Positions 1 to 9,125 of a stretch of DNA of 50,318 nucleotides are shown here, piece by piece; within the stretch, counting starts at the first letter, position 1, and every line of letters begins with the position of its first letter. The notes under the pieces were generated by a model. It did not search any database, was not told the DNA's origin, and saw only the letters and a program-made list of their open reading frames with translations. A program made the position numbers and the translations under genes. This stretch comes from Gemmataceae bacterium (GTDB lineage Bacteria; Planctomycetota; Planctomycetia; Gemmatales; Gemmataceae): the NCBI GenBank assembly GCA_020847555.1, contig JADLBT010000135.1, forward strand, positions 1-50,318. The letters are read 5' to 3'.

Positions 1-548
1 CCTATGGCACCGGCGCGGGCATGGTCCGCGTCCAACCCGTGGCATTCAGTCACGCCCATCACGTCGGCGACCTTGGCATCGACTGTCGTTACTGTCACAC
101 GACGGTCGAGCATGCGCCCAACGCCGGCATCCCGGCCACCGAAACCTGCATGCATTGTCACTCGCAAATGTGGGTGGGCAGCGCCATGCTCCGCCCGGTA
201 CGCGAGAGCTACCGCACCGATAAGTCCCTGGCCTGGCGCCGCATCTACAACCTGCCCGGCTTCGTCTACTTCGATCACAGCATCCATGTTCACAAGGGCA
301 TCGGTTGCAGCAGCTGTCACGGCAAGGTGGACGAAATGCCCTTCACCTATCAGGTGCCGTCGCTGCTGATGGAATGGTGCCTCGCTTGCCATCGCCAGCC
401 CGAACGGCACCTGCGTCCCCAGGAGGCCATCTTCGACATGAAGTGGCACCCTCCTGCGGATCAGCGGGAACGCGGTCGCGAGCTGGCCAAGGCGTACAAG
501 CTTCGCGATGCCCGGTTTCTCACCAGTTGCTCGGTGTGCCATCGATGA
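1..548 (+). CDS. actA: Alternative Complex III subunit ActA, pentahaem cytochrome c (5' truncated)
   Basis: ActA carries the c-type haems that take electrons from the iron-sulfur subunit of Alternative Complex III (quinol:electron acceptor oxidoreductase). Five CxxCH motifs are visible: CRYCH (84-98), CMHCH (147-161), CSSCH (306-320), CLACH (378-392) and CSVCH (528-542), the number expected for ActA. The frame is open to the left edge of the window, and the residues before the methionine codon at 21 still match the family, so the true start, with its membrane anchor, lies upstream. The stop codon overlaps the ATG of actB (ATGA at 545-548), which suggests translational coupling. Confidence 0.95.
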   Translation, partial: YGTGAGMVRVQPVAFSHAHHVGDLGIDCRYCHTTVEHAPNAGIPATETCMHCHSQMWVGSAMLRPVRESYRTDKSLAWRRIYNLPGFVYFDHSIHVHKGIGCSSCHGKVDEMPFTYQVPSLLMEWCLACHRQPERHLRPQEAIFDMKWHPPADQRERGRELAKAYKLRDARFLTSCSVCHR

Positions 549-3500
549 ACCCACGCAAAGACCTGGCGCCCCGGCTCGCCGCGTTGCAGGAGCGACTCGG
601 CGGTACGCGCGGCAAGAAGTTCTGGCGCACTCTGGAAGAACTGGCCGAGAGCGAGGCCTTTCAGGAGTTGCTGCGGCAGGAGTTCCCCGCGCAGGCCGAT
701 TTACCTCCTGAACCGATGAGCCGCCGGCGCTTCCTGACCCTCATGGGTGCATCGCTGGCGCTGGCAGGATTGAGCGGTTGCTCGGTGCGCCCGGCGCCCT
801 CGGGAACGCTGGTTCCCTATGTGCGCGCGCCGGAGGAGGTCGTGCCGGGACGACCGCTGTTCTTTGCCACCGCCATGACACTGGGCGGCGCGGGCGTCGG
901 GTTGCTGGTCGAGAGCCACATGGGCCGCCCGACCAAGATCGAGGGCAATCCCGACCATCCCGCCAGCCTTGGCGCCACCAGTCCGTTTCACCAGGCGTCG
1001 ATCCTGACTCTTTACGATCCCGATCGCTCGCAAGCGGTCACGCACCTTGGCCAGACCGCCACCTGGGAGGACGCGGAGACCGCGCTGCGTGCCGCCCTGG
1101 AGAGACAGCGACCGCGCCGCGGTGCCGGTCTGCGTCTGCTTACCGAGACGGTCGTCTCGCCCACGCTTGCCGGGCAAATCCAGGCTCTCCTCGACGCTTT
1201 TCCCGAGGCGAAATGGCATCAATATGAGCCCCTGGCGCGCGACAACGCCCACCGCGCCGCCCTGCTCGCGTTCGGGGAACCCGTCAACACCTTCCATCGC
1301 TTCCACGACCTGGAGCGCGATGAACGCAGGGCCGATGTCGTCCTGTCCCTCGATGCCGATTTCCTGACCTGCGGCCCCGGCCATCTCCGCTGCACGGCGG
1401 AATTCATGGCGGGACGTAAGGTGCGGACGACGGCGGCGAACGCGGGGCAGGCGCAGATGAATCGCCTGTACCTGATCGAGTCGGATGTGACCTGCACCGG
1501 CGTCAAGGCCGATCACCGCCTGGCCGTGCGCCCCAGCGCGATCGAGAACATCGCCCGCGCCATCGCCACGCGGCTTGGGGTGCCGGCGGGTGGGGACGCC
1601 GGTCCGCACCGCCGCTGGGTCGATGCGGTGGCACGCGATCTCGAGCGCCATCGCGGCCGCTGTGTCGTGCTTGCTGGCGACCGTCAGCCGCCCGCTGTTC
1701 ACCTGCTTGCTCACGCTCTCAATCACCGCCTGGGCAACGTCGGGCAAACGGTGTTGCACACCGCTCCCGTCGCGGCCCGACCCATCGATCAGGCAGCCTC
1801 ACTTGCCGAGTTGGTCGAGGACATGACGCAGGGGCGTGTCGAGGTGCTGGCGATTCTGGGCGGCAATCCGGCTTACACGACCCCCGCCGACCTGCGCTTT
1901 CTCGAGCGCATGGACCGCGTGCCGCTCCGCGTCCACCTGAGCCTGTACGAGGACGAGACGTCGCGCTCCTGTCACTGGCATCTGCCGGAGGCGCACTACC
2001 TGGAAGCGTGGAGCGATACGCGCGCCTTCGATGGCACCGCCTCCATCGTGCAGCCGCTCATCGCGCCGCTCTACACCGGGCGCTCGGCCCATGAGGTGCT
2101 GCCGGTGCTGACTGGCGAGCTGCGCACGCCGGGTTTTGAGAGCGTGCGCGCCCACTGGCGGCGACACTGGCAGGGGCAGAGCGATTTCGAGCGCCTCTGG
2201 CAAACGGCGGTTCACGATGGCATTGTGGCCGGTACGCGCTTCGAGCCCCGAACCTACACGCTGCGCGAAGGATGGGAGGCGCACCTGCGCGGCGCCCCGG
2301 CGGAGCGGGGGGCGACCGCGCAGACCGGCTACGAGATCGTGTTCCAGCCCGATCCGACCATCCACGATGGCCGCTTCGCGAACAACGGCTGGCTGCAGGA
2401 ACTGCCCAGGCCCGTGACCAAGTTGACCTGGGACAATGCCGCTCTCATGAGCCCCGCCACGGCGCAGGAGCTTGGCATCGGTCGCGGCAGCTACGCGCAC
2501 GGCGGCGAGCATGGCGGCTATCACCCGGACGTGGTTGAGCTGCAGCTGGACGGGCGAACGGTGCGGGGGCCAGCGTGGATCGTGCCCGGTCACGCCGACG
2601 GCTCCATCACTGTTTCCCTCGGCTATGGGCGCACGGCGGCGGGGCGCGTGGGCGGCAACGCTGGCGAAACGGTCGGTTTCAATGCCTACCGCTTGCGCAC
2701 CTCCGCGCAGCCCTGGTTCGCCGCCGGGCTGCGTGTCGTGCGGACCGGCGAGACAACGCTGCTCGCCTGCACCCAGGCGCACCACCTGATGGAGAATCGC
2801 GACCTCGTGCGCAGCGCGGCGCTCAGCCGGTATCAGCGCACGCCGGGCTTCGCGCACGAACCGGAAGAGGAGGAGTTGCGCGAGCAGACCCGCCGCGGCG
2901 TCCGCCAGCCGCTGACGCTGTACGAGCCCTATGAGTATCCGGCCCACAAATGGGGCATGGCGATCGACCTGACGCTCTGCACCGGCTGCAGCGCCTGCGT
3001 CGTCGCCTGTCAGGCGGAGAACAACATTCCCGTTGTCGGCAAGGAGCAAGTGGCGCGCGGCCGCGAAATGCACTGGCTCCGCATCGATCGCTATGTTGAG
3101 GGGCCGCTCGCGCGGCCGCGCGAGATCCACTTCCAGCCGGTGCCATGCATGCATTGCGAGCGCGCCCCGTGCGAGTACGTCTGCCCGACCGCGGCCACGG
3201 TCCACAGCGCCGAGGGCCTCAACGACATGATCTATCAGCGCTGCGTCGGCACGCGCTTCTTCTCCAATAACTGTCCCTACAAGGTGCGTCGCTTCAACTT
3301 CTACCACTTCGCCGATTACACGACCGCGAGCCTGCGGCCGCTCTACAACCCCGACGTGACGGTACGCAGTCGCGGCGTGATGGAGAAGTGCTCCTACTGC
3401 GTGCAGCGCATTCGCCGCGCCGAGATCGATTCGCAGGTGCAGGATCGGTCCATCGCCGATGGCGAGATCCTCACCGCCTGCCAGGCGGCGTGCCCCGCGC

Positions 3501-3661
3501 ACGCCATCGTTTTTGGCGATATCAACGATCGGCAAAGTCAAGTACGCAACTGGAAGAACACGCCGCTCAACTACGCCCTGCTTGCCAACCTGAACACCGA
3601 GCCGCGCACGACGTACCTGGCGGCCCTGCGCAATCCCAATCCCGAGCTGGAGACGGAGTGA
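545..3661 (+). CDS. actB: Alternative Complex III subunit ActB, molybdopterin-oxidoreductase-like/Fe-S protein
   Basis: This is the large periplasmic electron-transfer subunit of ACIII, 1038 residues. An N-terminal cytoplasmic segment precedes a twin-arginine-like signal (RRRFLTLMG, residues about 60-68) ending in LSGC, so export by Tat and lipid attachment are plausible. A region resembling the catalytic subunit of molybdopterin oxidoreductases follows; in characterised ACIII it binds no molybdenum cofactor. The C-terminal third, from about residue 812, is a ferredoxin-like module with cysteine clusters CTGCSACVVAC, CMHCERAPC, CSYC and CQAACP, fitting several [4Fe-4S]/[3Fe-4S] centres. The ATG at 545 overlaps the actA stop; a longer open frame begins at 305 but runs inside actA. 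ActC starts one base after the stop. Confidence 0.95.
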   Translation: MNPRKDLAPRLAALQERLGGTRGKKFWRTLEELAESEAFQELLRQEFPAQADLPPEPMSRRRFLTLMGASLALAGLSGCSVRPAPSGTLVPYVRAPEEVVPGRPLFFATAMTLGGAGVGLLVESHMGRPTKIEGNPDHPASLGATSPFHQASILTLYDPDRSQAVTHLGQTATWEDAETALRAALERQRPRRGAGLRLLTETVVSPTLAGQIQALLDAFPEAKWHQYEPLARDNAHRAALLAFGEPVNTFHRFHDLERDERRADVVLSLDADFLTCGPGHLRCTAEFMAGRKVRTTAANAGQAQMNRLYLIESDVTCTGVKADHRLAVRPSAIENIARAIATRLGVPAGGDAGPHRRWVDAVARDLERHRGRCVVLAGDRQPPAVHLLAHALNHRLGNVGQTVLHTAPVAARPIDQAASLAELVEDMTQGRVEVLAILGGNPAYTTPADLRFLERMDRVPLRVHLSLYEDETSRSCHWHLPEAHYLEAWSDTRAFDGTASIVQPLIAPLYTGRSAHEVLPVLTGELRTPGFESVRAHWRRHWQGQSDFERLWQTAVHDGIVAGTRFEPRTYTLREGWEAHLRGAPAERGATAQTGYEIVFQPDPTIHDGRFANNGWLQELPRPVTKLTWDNAALMSPATAQELGIGRGSYAHGGEHGGYHPDVVELQLDGRTVRGPAWIVPGHADGSITVSLGYGRTAAGRVGGNAGETVGFNAYRLRTSAQPWFAAGLRVVRTGETTLLACTQAHHLMENRDLVRSAALSRYQRTPGFAHEPEEEELREQTRRGVRQPLTLYEPYEYPAHKWGMAIDLTLCTGCSACVVACQAENNIPVVGKEQVARGREMHWLRIDRYVEGPLARPREIHFQPVPCMHCERAPCEYVCPTAATVHSAEGLNDMIYQRCVGTRFFSNNCPYKVRRFNFYHFADYTTASLRPLYNPDVTVRSRGVMEKCSYCVQRIRRAEIDSQVQDRSIADGEILTACQAACPAHAIVFGDINDRQSQVRNWKNTPLNYALLANLNTEPRTTYLAALRNPNPELETE

Positions 3662-3662
3662 C

Positions 3663-5075
3663 ATGGCGACGGACACGTCCCCGCCCCCTGGCGGCCCTGA
3701 GCCCGCCCCGCCGACCAGCGAGGAAGCGCGCTACGCCCCGCACGGCCACAACTTCCGCTCGATCACAGACAAGATCAGCTCGATTGTGCTGCGGCACCCG
3801 ACCGGCCTGCTCTGGCTCGCCGTGTTCGGTCTCAGCGGCCTGCTGCTGCTCATCTTCACCCTTGCCGTCATTTACCTGCTTGCCAGGGGCGTCGGCATCT
3901 GGGGCATTGACATCCCGGTTGCCTGGGGCTTCGCCATCACGAGCTTTGTCTGGTGGATCGGCATCGGCCACGCCGGCACCCTGATCTCGGCGATCTTGCT
4001 GCTGATGCACCAGAAATGGCGCACCTCCATCAATCGTCTGGCCGAGGCGATGACGATCTTCGCGGTGATGTGTGCCGGCCTGTTTCCGCTGCTTCACCTG
4101 GGGCGGCCGTGGTTCTTCTACTGGCTGCTGCCCTATCCCAACACGATGGAGCTGTGGCCGCAGTTCCGCAGCGCCCTGATCTGGGACGTGTTTGCCGTCA
4201 GTACCTACTTCACGATCTCGCTGCTGTTCTGGTACATGGGCATGATCCCCGACCTGGCCACGCTACGCGACCGTGCCAGGTCGCGCCTGGCGCAACTGAT
4301 CTACGGCCTTCTCGCAATGGGCTGGCGCAACTCGGCACGACATTGGCAGCGTTATGAGATCGCTTATCTAATTCTGGCTGGCCTGGCGACGCCGCTGGTG
4401 GTGTCGGTCCACTCGGTTGTCAGCTCCGACTTCGCCATCTCGCTTGTGCCGGGTTGGCACGAAACGGTCTTTCCGCCTTACTTCGTCGCAGGGGCGATCT
4501 TCTCCGGTTTCGCGATGGTGCTGGTGCTGGCGATCATCCTGCGCCGCCTCTATGGGTTGCAGGACTTCATCACGACCAATCACCTCGACGTGATGGGTAA
4601 GATCCTGCTCGCGACGAGCTTTCTGACCTCTTACGGTTACCTGAGCGAACAGTTCATGGCGTGGTACGGCGGGGATGAGCCGGAGTCATACCAGTACCTG
4701 TACCGCCTGATCGGCTTCGATCAGTATGCGGTGATCACCTGGCTGATCCTGCTGTGCAACACGATCATTCCGCAGATCCTGTGGTCGCAGGCAGCACGAC
4801 GCAATCAACTGGTGCTCTTCCTCATCTCGCTGGCCGTGCTGGTGGGCATGTGGTTCGAGCGCTACATGATCATCTGTGCCAGTCTAAGCCGTGATTACCT
4901 GCCGTCGTCGTGGGGTCTGTTCCGACCGACGGTGTGGGACTTCTTGACCTTCTTCGGGTCGATCGGGCTGTTTCTGGCACTGTTTCTGCTGTTCATTCGC
5001 CTGCTGCCGATGATCTCGATTGCCGAGATGCGCGGCCTGGTGCCTGGAGCCCACGGGCATGAGGAGGGACGATGA
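3663..5075 (+). CDS. actC: Alternative Complex III subunit ActC, NrfD-like quinone-binding membrane protein
   Basis: ActC is a polytopic NrfD/PsrC-family membrane subunit that binds quinol and passes electrons to ActB. The 470-residue product has a proline-rich cytoplasmic start and then about ten hydrophobic helices. Segments such as WWIGIGHAGTLISA and FPLLHLGRPWFFYW are typical of ActC proteins; the conserved histidines and acidic residues of the quinol site and proposed proton path lie in these helices. Length agrees with the family. The gene lies one base after actB, and its stop overlaps the actD start (5072), as in other ACIII operons. Confidence 0.95.
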   Translation: MATDTSPPPGGPEPAPPTSEEARYAPHGHNFRSITDKISSIVLRHPTGLLWLAVFGLSGLLLLIFTLAVIYLLARGVGIWGIDIPVAWGFAITSFVWWIGIGHAGTLISAILLLMHQKWRTSINRLAEAMTIFAVMCAGLFPLLHLGRPWFFYWLLPYPNTMELWPQFRSALIWDVFAVSTYFTISLLFWYMGMIPDLATLRDRARSRLAQLIYGLLAMGWRNSARHWQRYEIAYLILAGLATPLVVSVHSVVSSDFAISLVPGWHETVFPPYFVAGAIFSGFAMVLVLAIILRRLYGLQDFITTNHLDVMGKILLATSFLTSYGYLSEQFMAWYGGDEPESYQYLYRLIGFDQYAVITWLILLCNTIIPQILWSQAARRNQLVLFLISLAVLVGMWFERYMIICASLSRDYLPSSWGLFRPTVWDFLTFFGSIGLFLALFLLFIRLLPMISIAEMRGLVPGAHGHEEGR

Positions 5076-5680
5076 AGCCGCGCACGGCGATACATGGTGT
5101 CATGGCGGAATTCGCGACGCCCCAGGCGATCCTGCTGGCGGCGCGGCGCGCTCGTCAGGAAGGCTATCAGAAGATGGATGCCTACACGCCCTACGCGGTC
5201 GAAGGGCTCTCCGACGAGCTGGGGTTGCGGCGCACGCGCGTGCCGTTCGTGGTACTGATGGCGGCTCTGGTCGGCGCGGGCGTGGGCTTCTGGATGCAGT
5301 ACTACACGATGGCGGTCAATTATCCACTCAATGTCGGCGGCCGGCCGCACAACAGCTGGCCCGCCTTTATTCCGATCACTTTCGAGGTGATGGTGCTGGT
5401 GTCGGGATTCGCGGCCCTGATTGGCATGCTGCTGCTCAATGGCCTGCCGCAACCGTATCACCCGGTCTTCAACCTGCCGCGCTTCCTTGAGGCGAGCCAG
5501 GATCGCTTTTTCCTCTGCATCGAGGCGACGGACCCGCAGTTCGATCGTGAGCGCACGCGGCAGTTCCTGGCCAGTCTCAATCCCGACCGCGTGATGGAAG
5601 TACCGCACTATGAGGATGCCGTTCGTGAAGCCGCGCTGGCGCCGGCGGGAGATGGTCGGGATGAGAGGGCACCGACATGA
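5072..5680 (+). CDS. actD: Alternative Complex III subunit ActD (DUF3341)
   Basis: ActD is a small integral membrane subunit of ACIII with no cofactor, thought to be structural. The 202-residue product has a soluble N-terminal part, two transmembrane helices (roughly residues 65-90 and 105-135) separated by the segment YPLNVGGRPHNSWPAFIP, which is highly typical of the family, and a C-terminal soluble part containing FFLCIEATDPQFD. The start overlaps the actC stop by four bases and the stop overlaps the actE start by four bases. Confidence 0.95.
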   Translation: MKPRTAIHGVMAEFATPQAILLAARRARQEGYQKMDAYTPYAVEGLSDELGLRRTRVPFVVLMAALVGAGVGFWMQYYTMAVNYPLNVGGRPHNSWPAFIPITFEVMVLVSGFAALIGMLLLNGLPQPYHPVFNLPRFLEASQDRFFLCIEATDPQFDRERTRQFLASLNPDRVMEVPHYEDAVREAALAPAGDGRDERAPT

Positions 5681-6423
5681 GACGTTGCGTGAAAATCTCT
5701 CCCTCCTGCCGCGCTCTGACCCTGTTGTCGGCTGCACTGTGCTTGCTGCTGCCCGCCTGTCAGCAGCAGATGGCCGAGCAGCCGTCCTATCGGCCGTATG
5801 ACCCCAGCGCGTTCTTCCCTGACGGACGCGCGGTGCGGCCCCTGGTTCACGGCACCGTGGCCCGCGGGCAGTTGCGCACCGATCAGCACCTGTTCGCCGG
5901 CACACGCGCTGGCGCAGACCGGCGCCCGCTGTTCCCGGCGGCGCTCATCGGTGCGGTCCCCGCGGCGCCCCTGATCGCCGCGAGTCTGGCGGCCAGCGCG
6001 AGCGCTGCGGAGGAGCAACTCAACGCCGTTGCTGAGTTCCCGTTCCCGGTGACGTTCGACGTGATCCAGCATGGACAGAATCGCTTCATGATCTACTGCG
6101 TCGTTTGCCATGATCCGCAGGGCACCGGCCGCGGCATGATCGTGCAGCGCGGCTACACGCAACCGCCCTCGTATCACATCGACCGTCTGCGTCAAGCGCC
6201 GGTCGGTCATTTCTACAAGGTCATCACGCTGGGCTACGGCTCGATGCCCGCCTATCGCAAGCAGGTGCCGCCGCGCGATCGCTGGGCCATTATCGCCTAC
6301 ATTCGTGCGCTGCAATTGAGTCAGCACTTCCCCACCGACGAGCTAACGGCGGAGATGCAGCAGGAGTGGCAAAAGCAGAAGCAGGCCGCCCAACCCGCCC
6401 AGTCCGGAGGGAACGCGCCATGA
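5677..6423 (+). CDS. actE: Alternative Complex III subunit ActE, monohaem cytochrome c lipoprotein
   Basis: ActE is the monohaem cytochrome c subunit of ACIII and a likely exit point for electrons toward the oxidase. The 248-residue product begins with a signal sequence ending in a lipobox-like LLPAC, so it is probably a lipoprotein facing the periplasm. One haem motif, CVVCH (C141, C144, H145), is followed by a segment with GYGSMPAY that can supply the distal methionine. An alanine-rich stretch at about residues 88-110 looks like a linker. The gene is embedded by four-base overlaps between actD and actF. Confidence 0.93.
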   Translation: MRRCVKISPSCRALTLLSAALCLLLPACQQQMAEQPSYRPYDPSAFFPDGRAVRPLVHGTVARGQLRTDQHLFAGTRAGADRRPLFPAALIGAVPAAPLIAASLAASASAAEEQLNAVAEFPFPVTFDVIQHGQNRFMIYCVVCHDPQGTGRGMIVQRGYTQPPSYHIDRLRQAPVGHFYKVITLGYGSMPAYRKQVPPRDRWAIIAYIRALQLSQHFPTDELTAEMQQEWQKQKQAAQPAQSGGNAP

Positions 6424-7643
6424 CCACCCTCCCTGCGGAGCGCAGAGAAGAACTGACGCGCATGCAATGGCGGGCACTCGGTGTCGGCGTCGTGGTGCTG
6501 GTGATCTGCGTGATCGGTGCGTTCTTCGATCCGGCGCAGTTCTTCCGGACATATCTGGTCGCCTATTTGTATTGTCTGGGGATCGCGCACGGCTGTCTGG
6601 TAGTGCTGATGATCTATCACCTGACCGGCGGCGCCTGGGGCTACCTGATTCGGCGCGTGCTGGAGGCGGGGGCAGGGACGATGCCGCTCCTGGTGCTGCT
6701 GTTTCTGCCGATCGGCTTCGGTGTGAGCGAGTTGTACGATTGGGCGCGGCCCGAACTGGTCGCCAGCAGTCGCGGGCTGCAGCACAAGCAGATCTATCTC
6801 AATGTGCCCTTCTTCTGGATCCGCGCCGCGATCTATTTCGCCTTCTGGGTGGGTCTTGCCTGTTGCCTCGGCACCTGGTCGCGGCGGCAGGACCGCACCG
6901 GCGATCCGCGGTTGGCGCGGCGGTTGGAGCAGCTGAGCGGGCCGGGGTTGGTGATCTTCGGCATCACGATCACCTTTGCCTCGGTGGACTGGGTCATGTC
7001 GCTGCAGACCGCGTTTCGCTCGACCATCTTCGGGCCGCTGTTCGCCAGCGCCGAGATCCTCGCTGGCCTCGCCTGGGCGGTCATCATTCTCGCCTGGCTG
7101 GCACAGCGCACGCCCCTCGGCAATCTGCTGTCGATCGAGGCGCTCAACGATCTGGGCAACCTGCTCCTGACATTCCTGGTGATCTGGGCGTACCTGACGT
7201 TCTTCCAGTTCATGCTTATCTGGATGGCTGATCTCCCTTATGATGTGATCTGGTATCTGCCGCGCAGTCGCGGGGGTTGGCAGGCCGTGACGTGGGTGCT
7301 GGTGATGCTGCACTTCGTCGTGCCGTTTTTCCTGCTGCTGTCGCGCGACGTGAAGCGCAGTCCGCGTTCCCTGGCGTGGCTGGCCGGGCTCCTCCTGGTC
7401 ATGCATCAGATCTACATCAACTACCAGGTGCTGCCCGCGTTCCCCGTGAGCGGTATGGGGGAGCACTGGATGGCCTTCCTGGCACCGTTCGGCGTGGGCG
7501 GACTGTGGCTGGCGTACTTCCTCCGAAATCTCAAGAGCGCAGCGGTGCTGGCGGTCCACGATGTCAATCGCGAGGCCGCCCTGCACTACGAGCACCTCGA
7601 TCTGGAACAGGCGGCCCGGGAGGGCGAGGTGCAGCATGGTTGA
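6420..7643 (+). CDS. actF: Alternative Complex III subunit ActF, NrfD-like membrane protein
   Basis: ActF is the second polytopic membrane subunit of ACIII, a divergent relative of ActC with about ten helices, proposed to contribute to the proton path. The product is 407 residues. The ATG at 6420 overlaps the actE stop (ATGA), matching the spacing of the whole operon; the open frame extends further upstream only inside actE. The segments WGYLIRRVLEAG and MSLQTAFRSTIFGPLFA are typical of this subunit. The stop lies inside the start of the next gene (ATG at 7636), so the two genes overlap by 8 bases. Confidence 0.94.
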   Translation: MTTLPAERREELTRMQWRALGVGVVVLVICVIGAFFDPAQFFRTYLVAYLYCLGIAHGCLVVLMIYHLTGGAWGYLIRRVLEAGAGTMPLLVLLFLPIGFGVSELYDWARPELVASSRGLQHKQIYLNVPFFWIRAAIYFAFWVGLACCLGTWSRRQDRTGDPRLARRLEQLSGPGLVIFGITITFASVDWVMSLQTAFRSTIFGPLFASAEILAGLAWAVIILAWLAQRTPLGNLLSIEALNDLGNLLLTFLVIWAYLTFFQFMLIWMADLPYDVIWYLPRSRGGWQAVTWVLVMLHFVVPFFLLLSRDVKRSPRSLAWLAGLLLVMHQIYINYQVLPAFPVSGMGEHWMAFLAPFGVGGLWLAYFLRNLKSAAVLAVHDVNREAALHYEHLDLEQAAREGEVQHG

Positions 7644-8160
7644 GGAAATCCGCCACCCCGACGGGCGCATCGAGCACCCCACGGTCCGCTACGAGCGCAC
7701 CGACGCGAGCTTTCCGTGGATCTTCAGCATCATCATCGCCGCTGCCATCTTCGGAGTGCTGATCTACATTGCGATCTGGGGCTTTCTCCGCAGCGAGCGC
7801 GCCGAACTGGCCGAGCAGCGTCGCTCGCGCTATCCGATCGCCCCCAAACCATCCACTGCTCTTCCGCCTGAACCGCGCCTGGAGCAACTCGACCGTCTCA
7901 AGGGCATTGAAATACCCAATGTCTATGTGCGCCAGCAAGTCAAGGAGAATCGGCTCGCACGCTATGGTCCGACTGAGGAGGAAGGATTCGTCCACATTCC
8001 GATCAAGCAGGCAATGCACCTCCTGGCAACGATCAGGAAGTTGCCAGTGCGAAACGAGAAGGCGGCTGCGCTCCCGCGCGATAACTGGTTGGTCGATGGC
8101 GGTGAGTCCAACTCCGGGCGTCTATTCGACAGGAGAAGACCGCGATGGCTTGCACGCTAG
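7636..8160 (+). CDS. Small membrane-anchored protein of the ACIII/oxidase locus
   Basis: A 174-residue protein of unknown function. It has one transmembrane helix at about residues 28-52, then a soluble, probably periplasmic, part with PEPRLEQLDR and a segment VHIPIKQAMHLLA. From memory, short proteins with this layout (single helix, PEPRLQ-type motif, then an IPI.RAM-type motif) recur between actF and sco genes in Acidobacteria, Planctomycetes and other ACIII-bearing bacteria, so a role in assembly or stability of ACIII or the oxidase is plausible but unproven. The start overlaps actF by 8 bases. The last 25 residues are arginine-rich and lie close to repeat A1, so the original C-terminus may have been altered. 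Confidence 0.8.
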   Translation: MVEEIRHPDGRIEHPTVRYERTDASFPWIFSIIIAAAIFGVLIYIAIWGFLRSERAELAEQRRSRYPIAPKPSTALPPEPRLEQLDRLKGIEIPNVYVRQQVKENRLARYGPTEEEGFVHIPIKQAMHLLATIRKLPVRNEKAAALPRDNWLVDGGESNSGRLFDRRRPRWLAR

Positions 8161-8189
8161 GAACCATGGGCGAGAAGCTAACCACTTGG

Positions 8190-8216
8190 CCCCCTTCTCT
8201 GCAAGGGAAGGGGGGG
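8190..8216. repeat. Family A palindromic repeat A1
   Basis: CCCCCTTCTC and GGGAAGGGGG flank a short loop (one mismatch in ten). It lies between the membrane-protein stop (8160) and the likely sco start (8226). Confidence 0.7.
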
Positions 8217-8225
8217 CAGAACGGT

Positions 8226-9122
8226 ATGGGTATCAGTCGAGCAATAGGGATATTACTACTCTGCTTCACCCTTCTCCCTTTTAGAGAAGGGAGAAGGGGG
8301 GTTAGGTTTGGGCAGGTGCTGAGCGGCACCCTCACACTCTTGCTGTTCACCGGCATTGCCCAGGGGCAGTCGACGCTGCCCCGTCCACTCCAGCAGGTGG
8401 ATTTCGAGCAGAAACTCGACGCGCAGTTGCCGCTCGATCTGGCGTTTCGCGACGAGGTCGGACAGGTGGTGCGCTTGCGGGACTACTTCCAGCCTGGCAA
8501 GCCGGTCATCCTGGTGCTGGCGTATTTCCGCTGTCCGATGCTGTGCGATCAGGTGCTGAATGGATTGACGCGAACCATGCTCGATCTGGACTTCAACGCC
8601 GGCAAGGAGTTCGAGGTCATTACGGCGAGTTTTGATCCAGGTGAGACACCGGCAATGGCGCGGGCGAAGAAGAAGACCTACCTGGAGCGCTACGGCCGAC
8701 CTGGCGCTGCGGCGGGCTGGCACTTCCTGACGGGCGATGCGGAAGCGATCAGGTGTCTCACGGATGCGGTCGGGTTTCGTTATCACTACGACGAAAAACA
8801 CCAGCAATTCGCCCATGCTGCAGGCATTGTTGTACTAACGCCGACCGGAAAGGTATCGCGCTACTTCTATGACGTCCGCTATTCGCCGCGCGATTTAAGA
8901 CTGGGTTTGGTAGAAGCGTCGAACAATCATATCGGCTCCCTGGTCGATCGTATCTTGCTGTTCTGTTTTCACTACGACCCGGCGGAGGGCCGTTATGGGC
9001 CGGTCGTGATGAACTTCGTGCGGTTGGGTGGCGTGTTGACGATGCTTGGAGTGGGCGCATTTATGGCGATCCTGTGGCGGCGCGAGCGGCGCCGGGCACG
9101 GCTAGCGAAGGAGGCGCATTGA
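8226..9122 (+). CDS. sco: SCO1/SenC/PrrC-type copper chaperone for cytochrome c oxidase
   Basis: SCO proteins deliver copper to, or reduce, the CuA site of oxidase subunit II in the periplasm. The thioredoxin-like fold has the copper-binding CPMLC motif and a downstream histidine in FAHAAGI; a C-terminal transmembrane helix (FVRLGGVLTMLGVGAFMAIL) follows, a layout common in ACIII loci. The start is uncertain. ATG 8226 gives 298 residues and a signal sequence; ATG 8145 adds 27 residues encoded largely by repeat A1 and overlaps the upstream gene. The signal region itself is interrupted by repeat A2 (8269-8300), which encodes the arginine-rich stretch LPFREGRRGVRF between two hydrophobic runs. 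coxB follows after 3 bases, so the substrate lies next door. Confidence 0.9.
   Translation: MGISRAIGILLLCFTLLPFREGRRGVRFGQVLSGTLTLLLFTGIAQGQSTLPRPLQQVDFEQKLDAQLPLDLAFRDEVGQVVRLRDYFQPGKPVILVLAYFRCPMLCDQVLNGLTRTMLDLDFNAGKEFEVITASFDPGETPAMARAKKKTYLERYGRPGAAAGWHFLTGDAEAIRCLTDAVGFRYHYDEKHQQFAHAAGIVVLTPTGKVSRYFYDVRYSPRDLRLGLVEASNNHIGSLVDRILLFCFHYDPAEGRYGPVVMNFVRLGGVLTMLGVGAFMAILWRRERRRARLAKEAH
8269..8300. repeat. Family A palindromic repeat A2 inside the sco signal region
   Basis: CCCTTCTCCCTT (8269-8280) and AAGGGAGAAGGG (8287-8298) form a perfect 12-bp stem with loop TTAGAG. The right flank GGTTAGG matches the inverted left flank CCTAACC of repeat A3. Confidence 0.8.
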
Positions 9123-9125
9123 AAC

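Noticed and set aside
545..3661. ActB as an active molybdopterin oxidoreductase.
   Set aside because: The gene lies in an ACIII operon, and the ActB homologues known from this complex have lost the molybdenum cofactor; the catalytic assignment would be wrong.
1799..3676. A 625-codon minus-strand open frame.
   Set aside because: Antisense to actB, whose iron-sulfur motifs and Tat signal are clear; no family resemblance.
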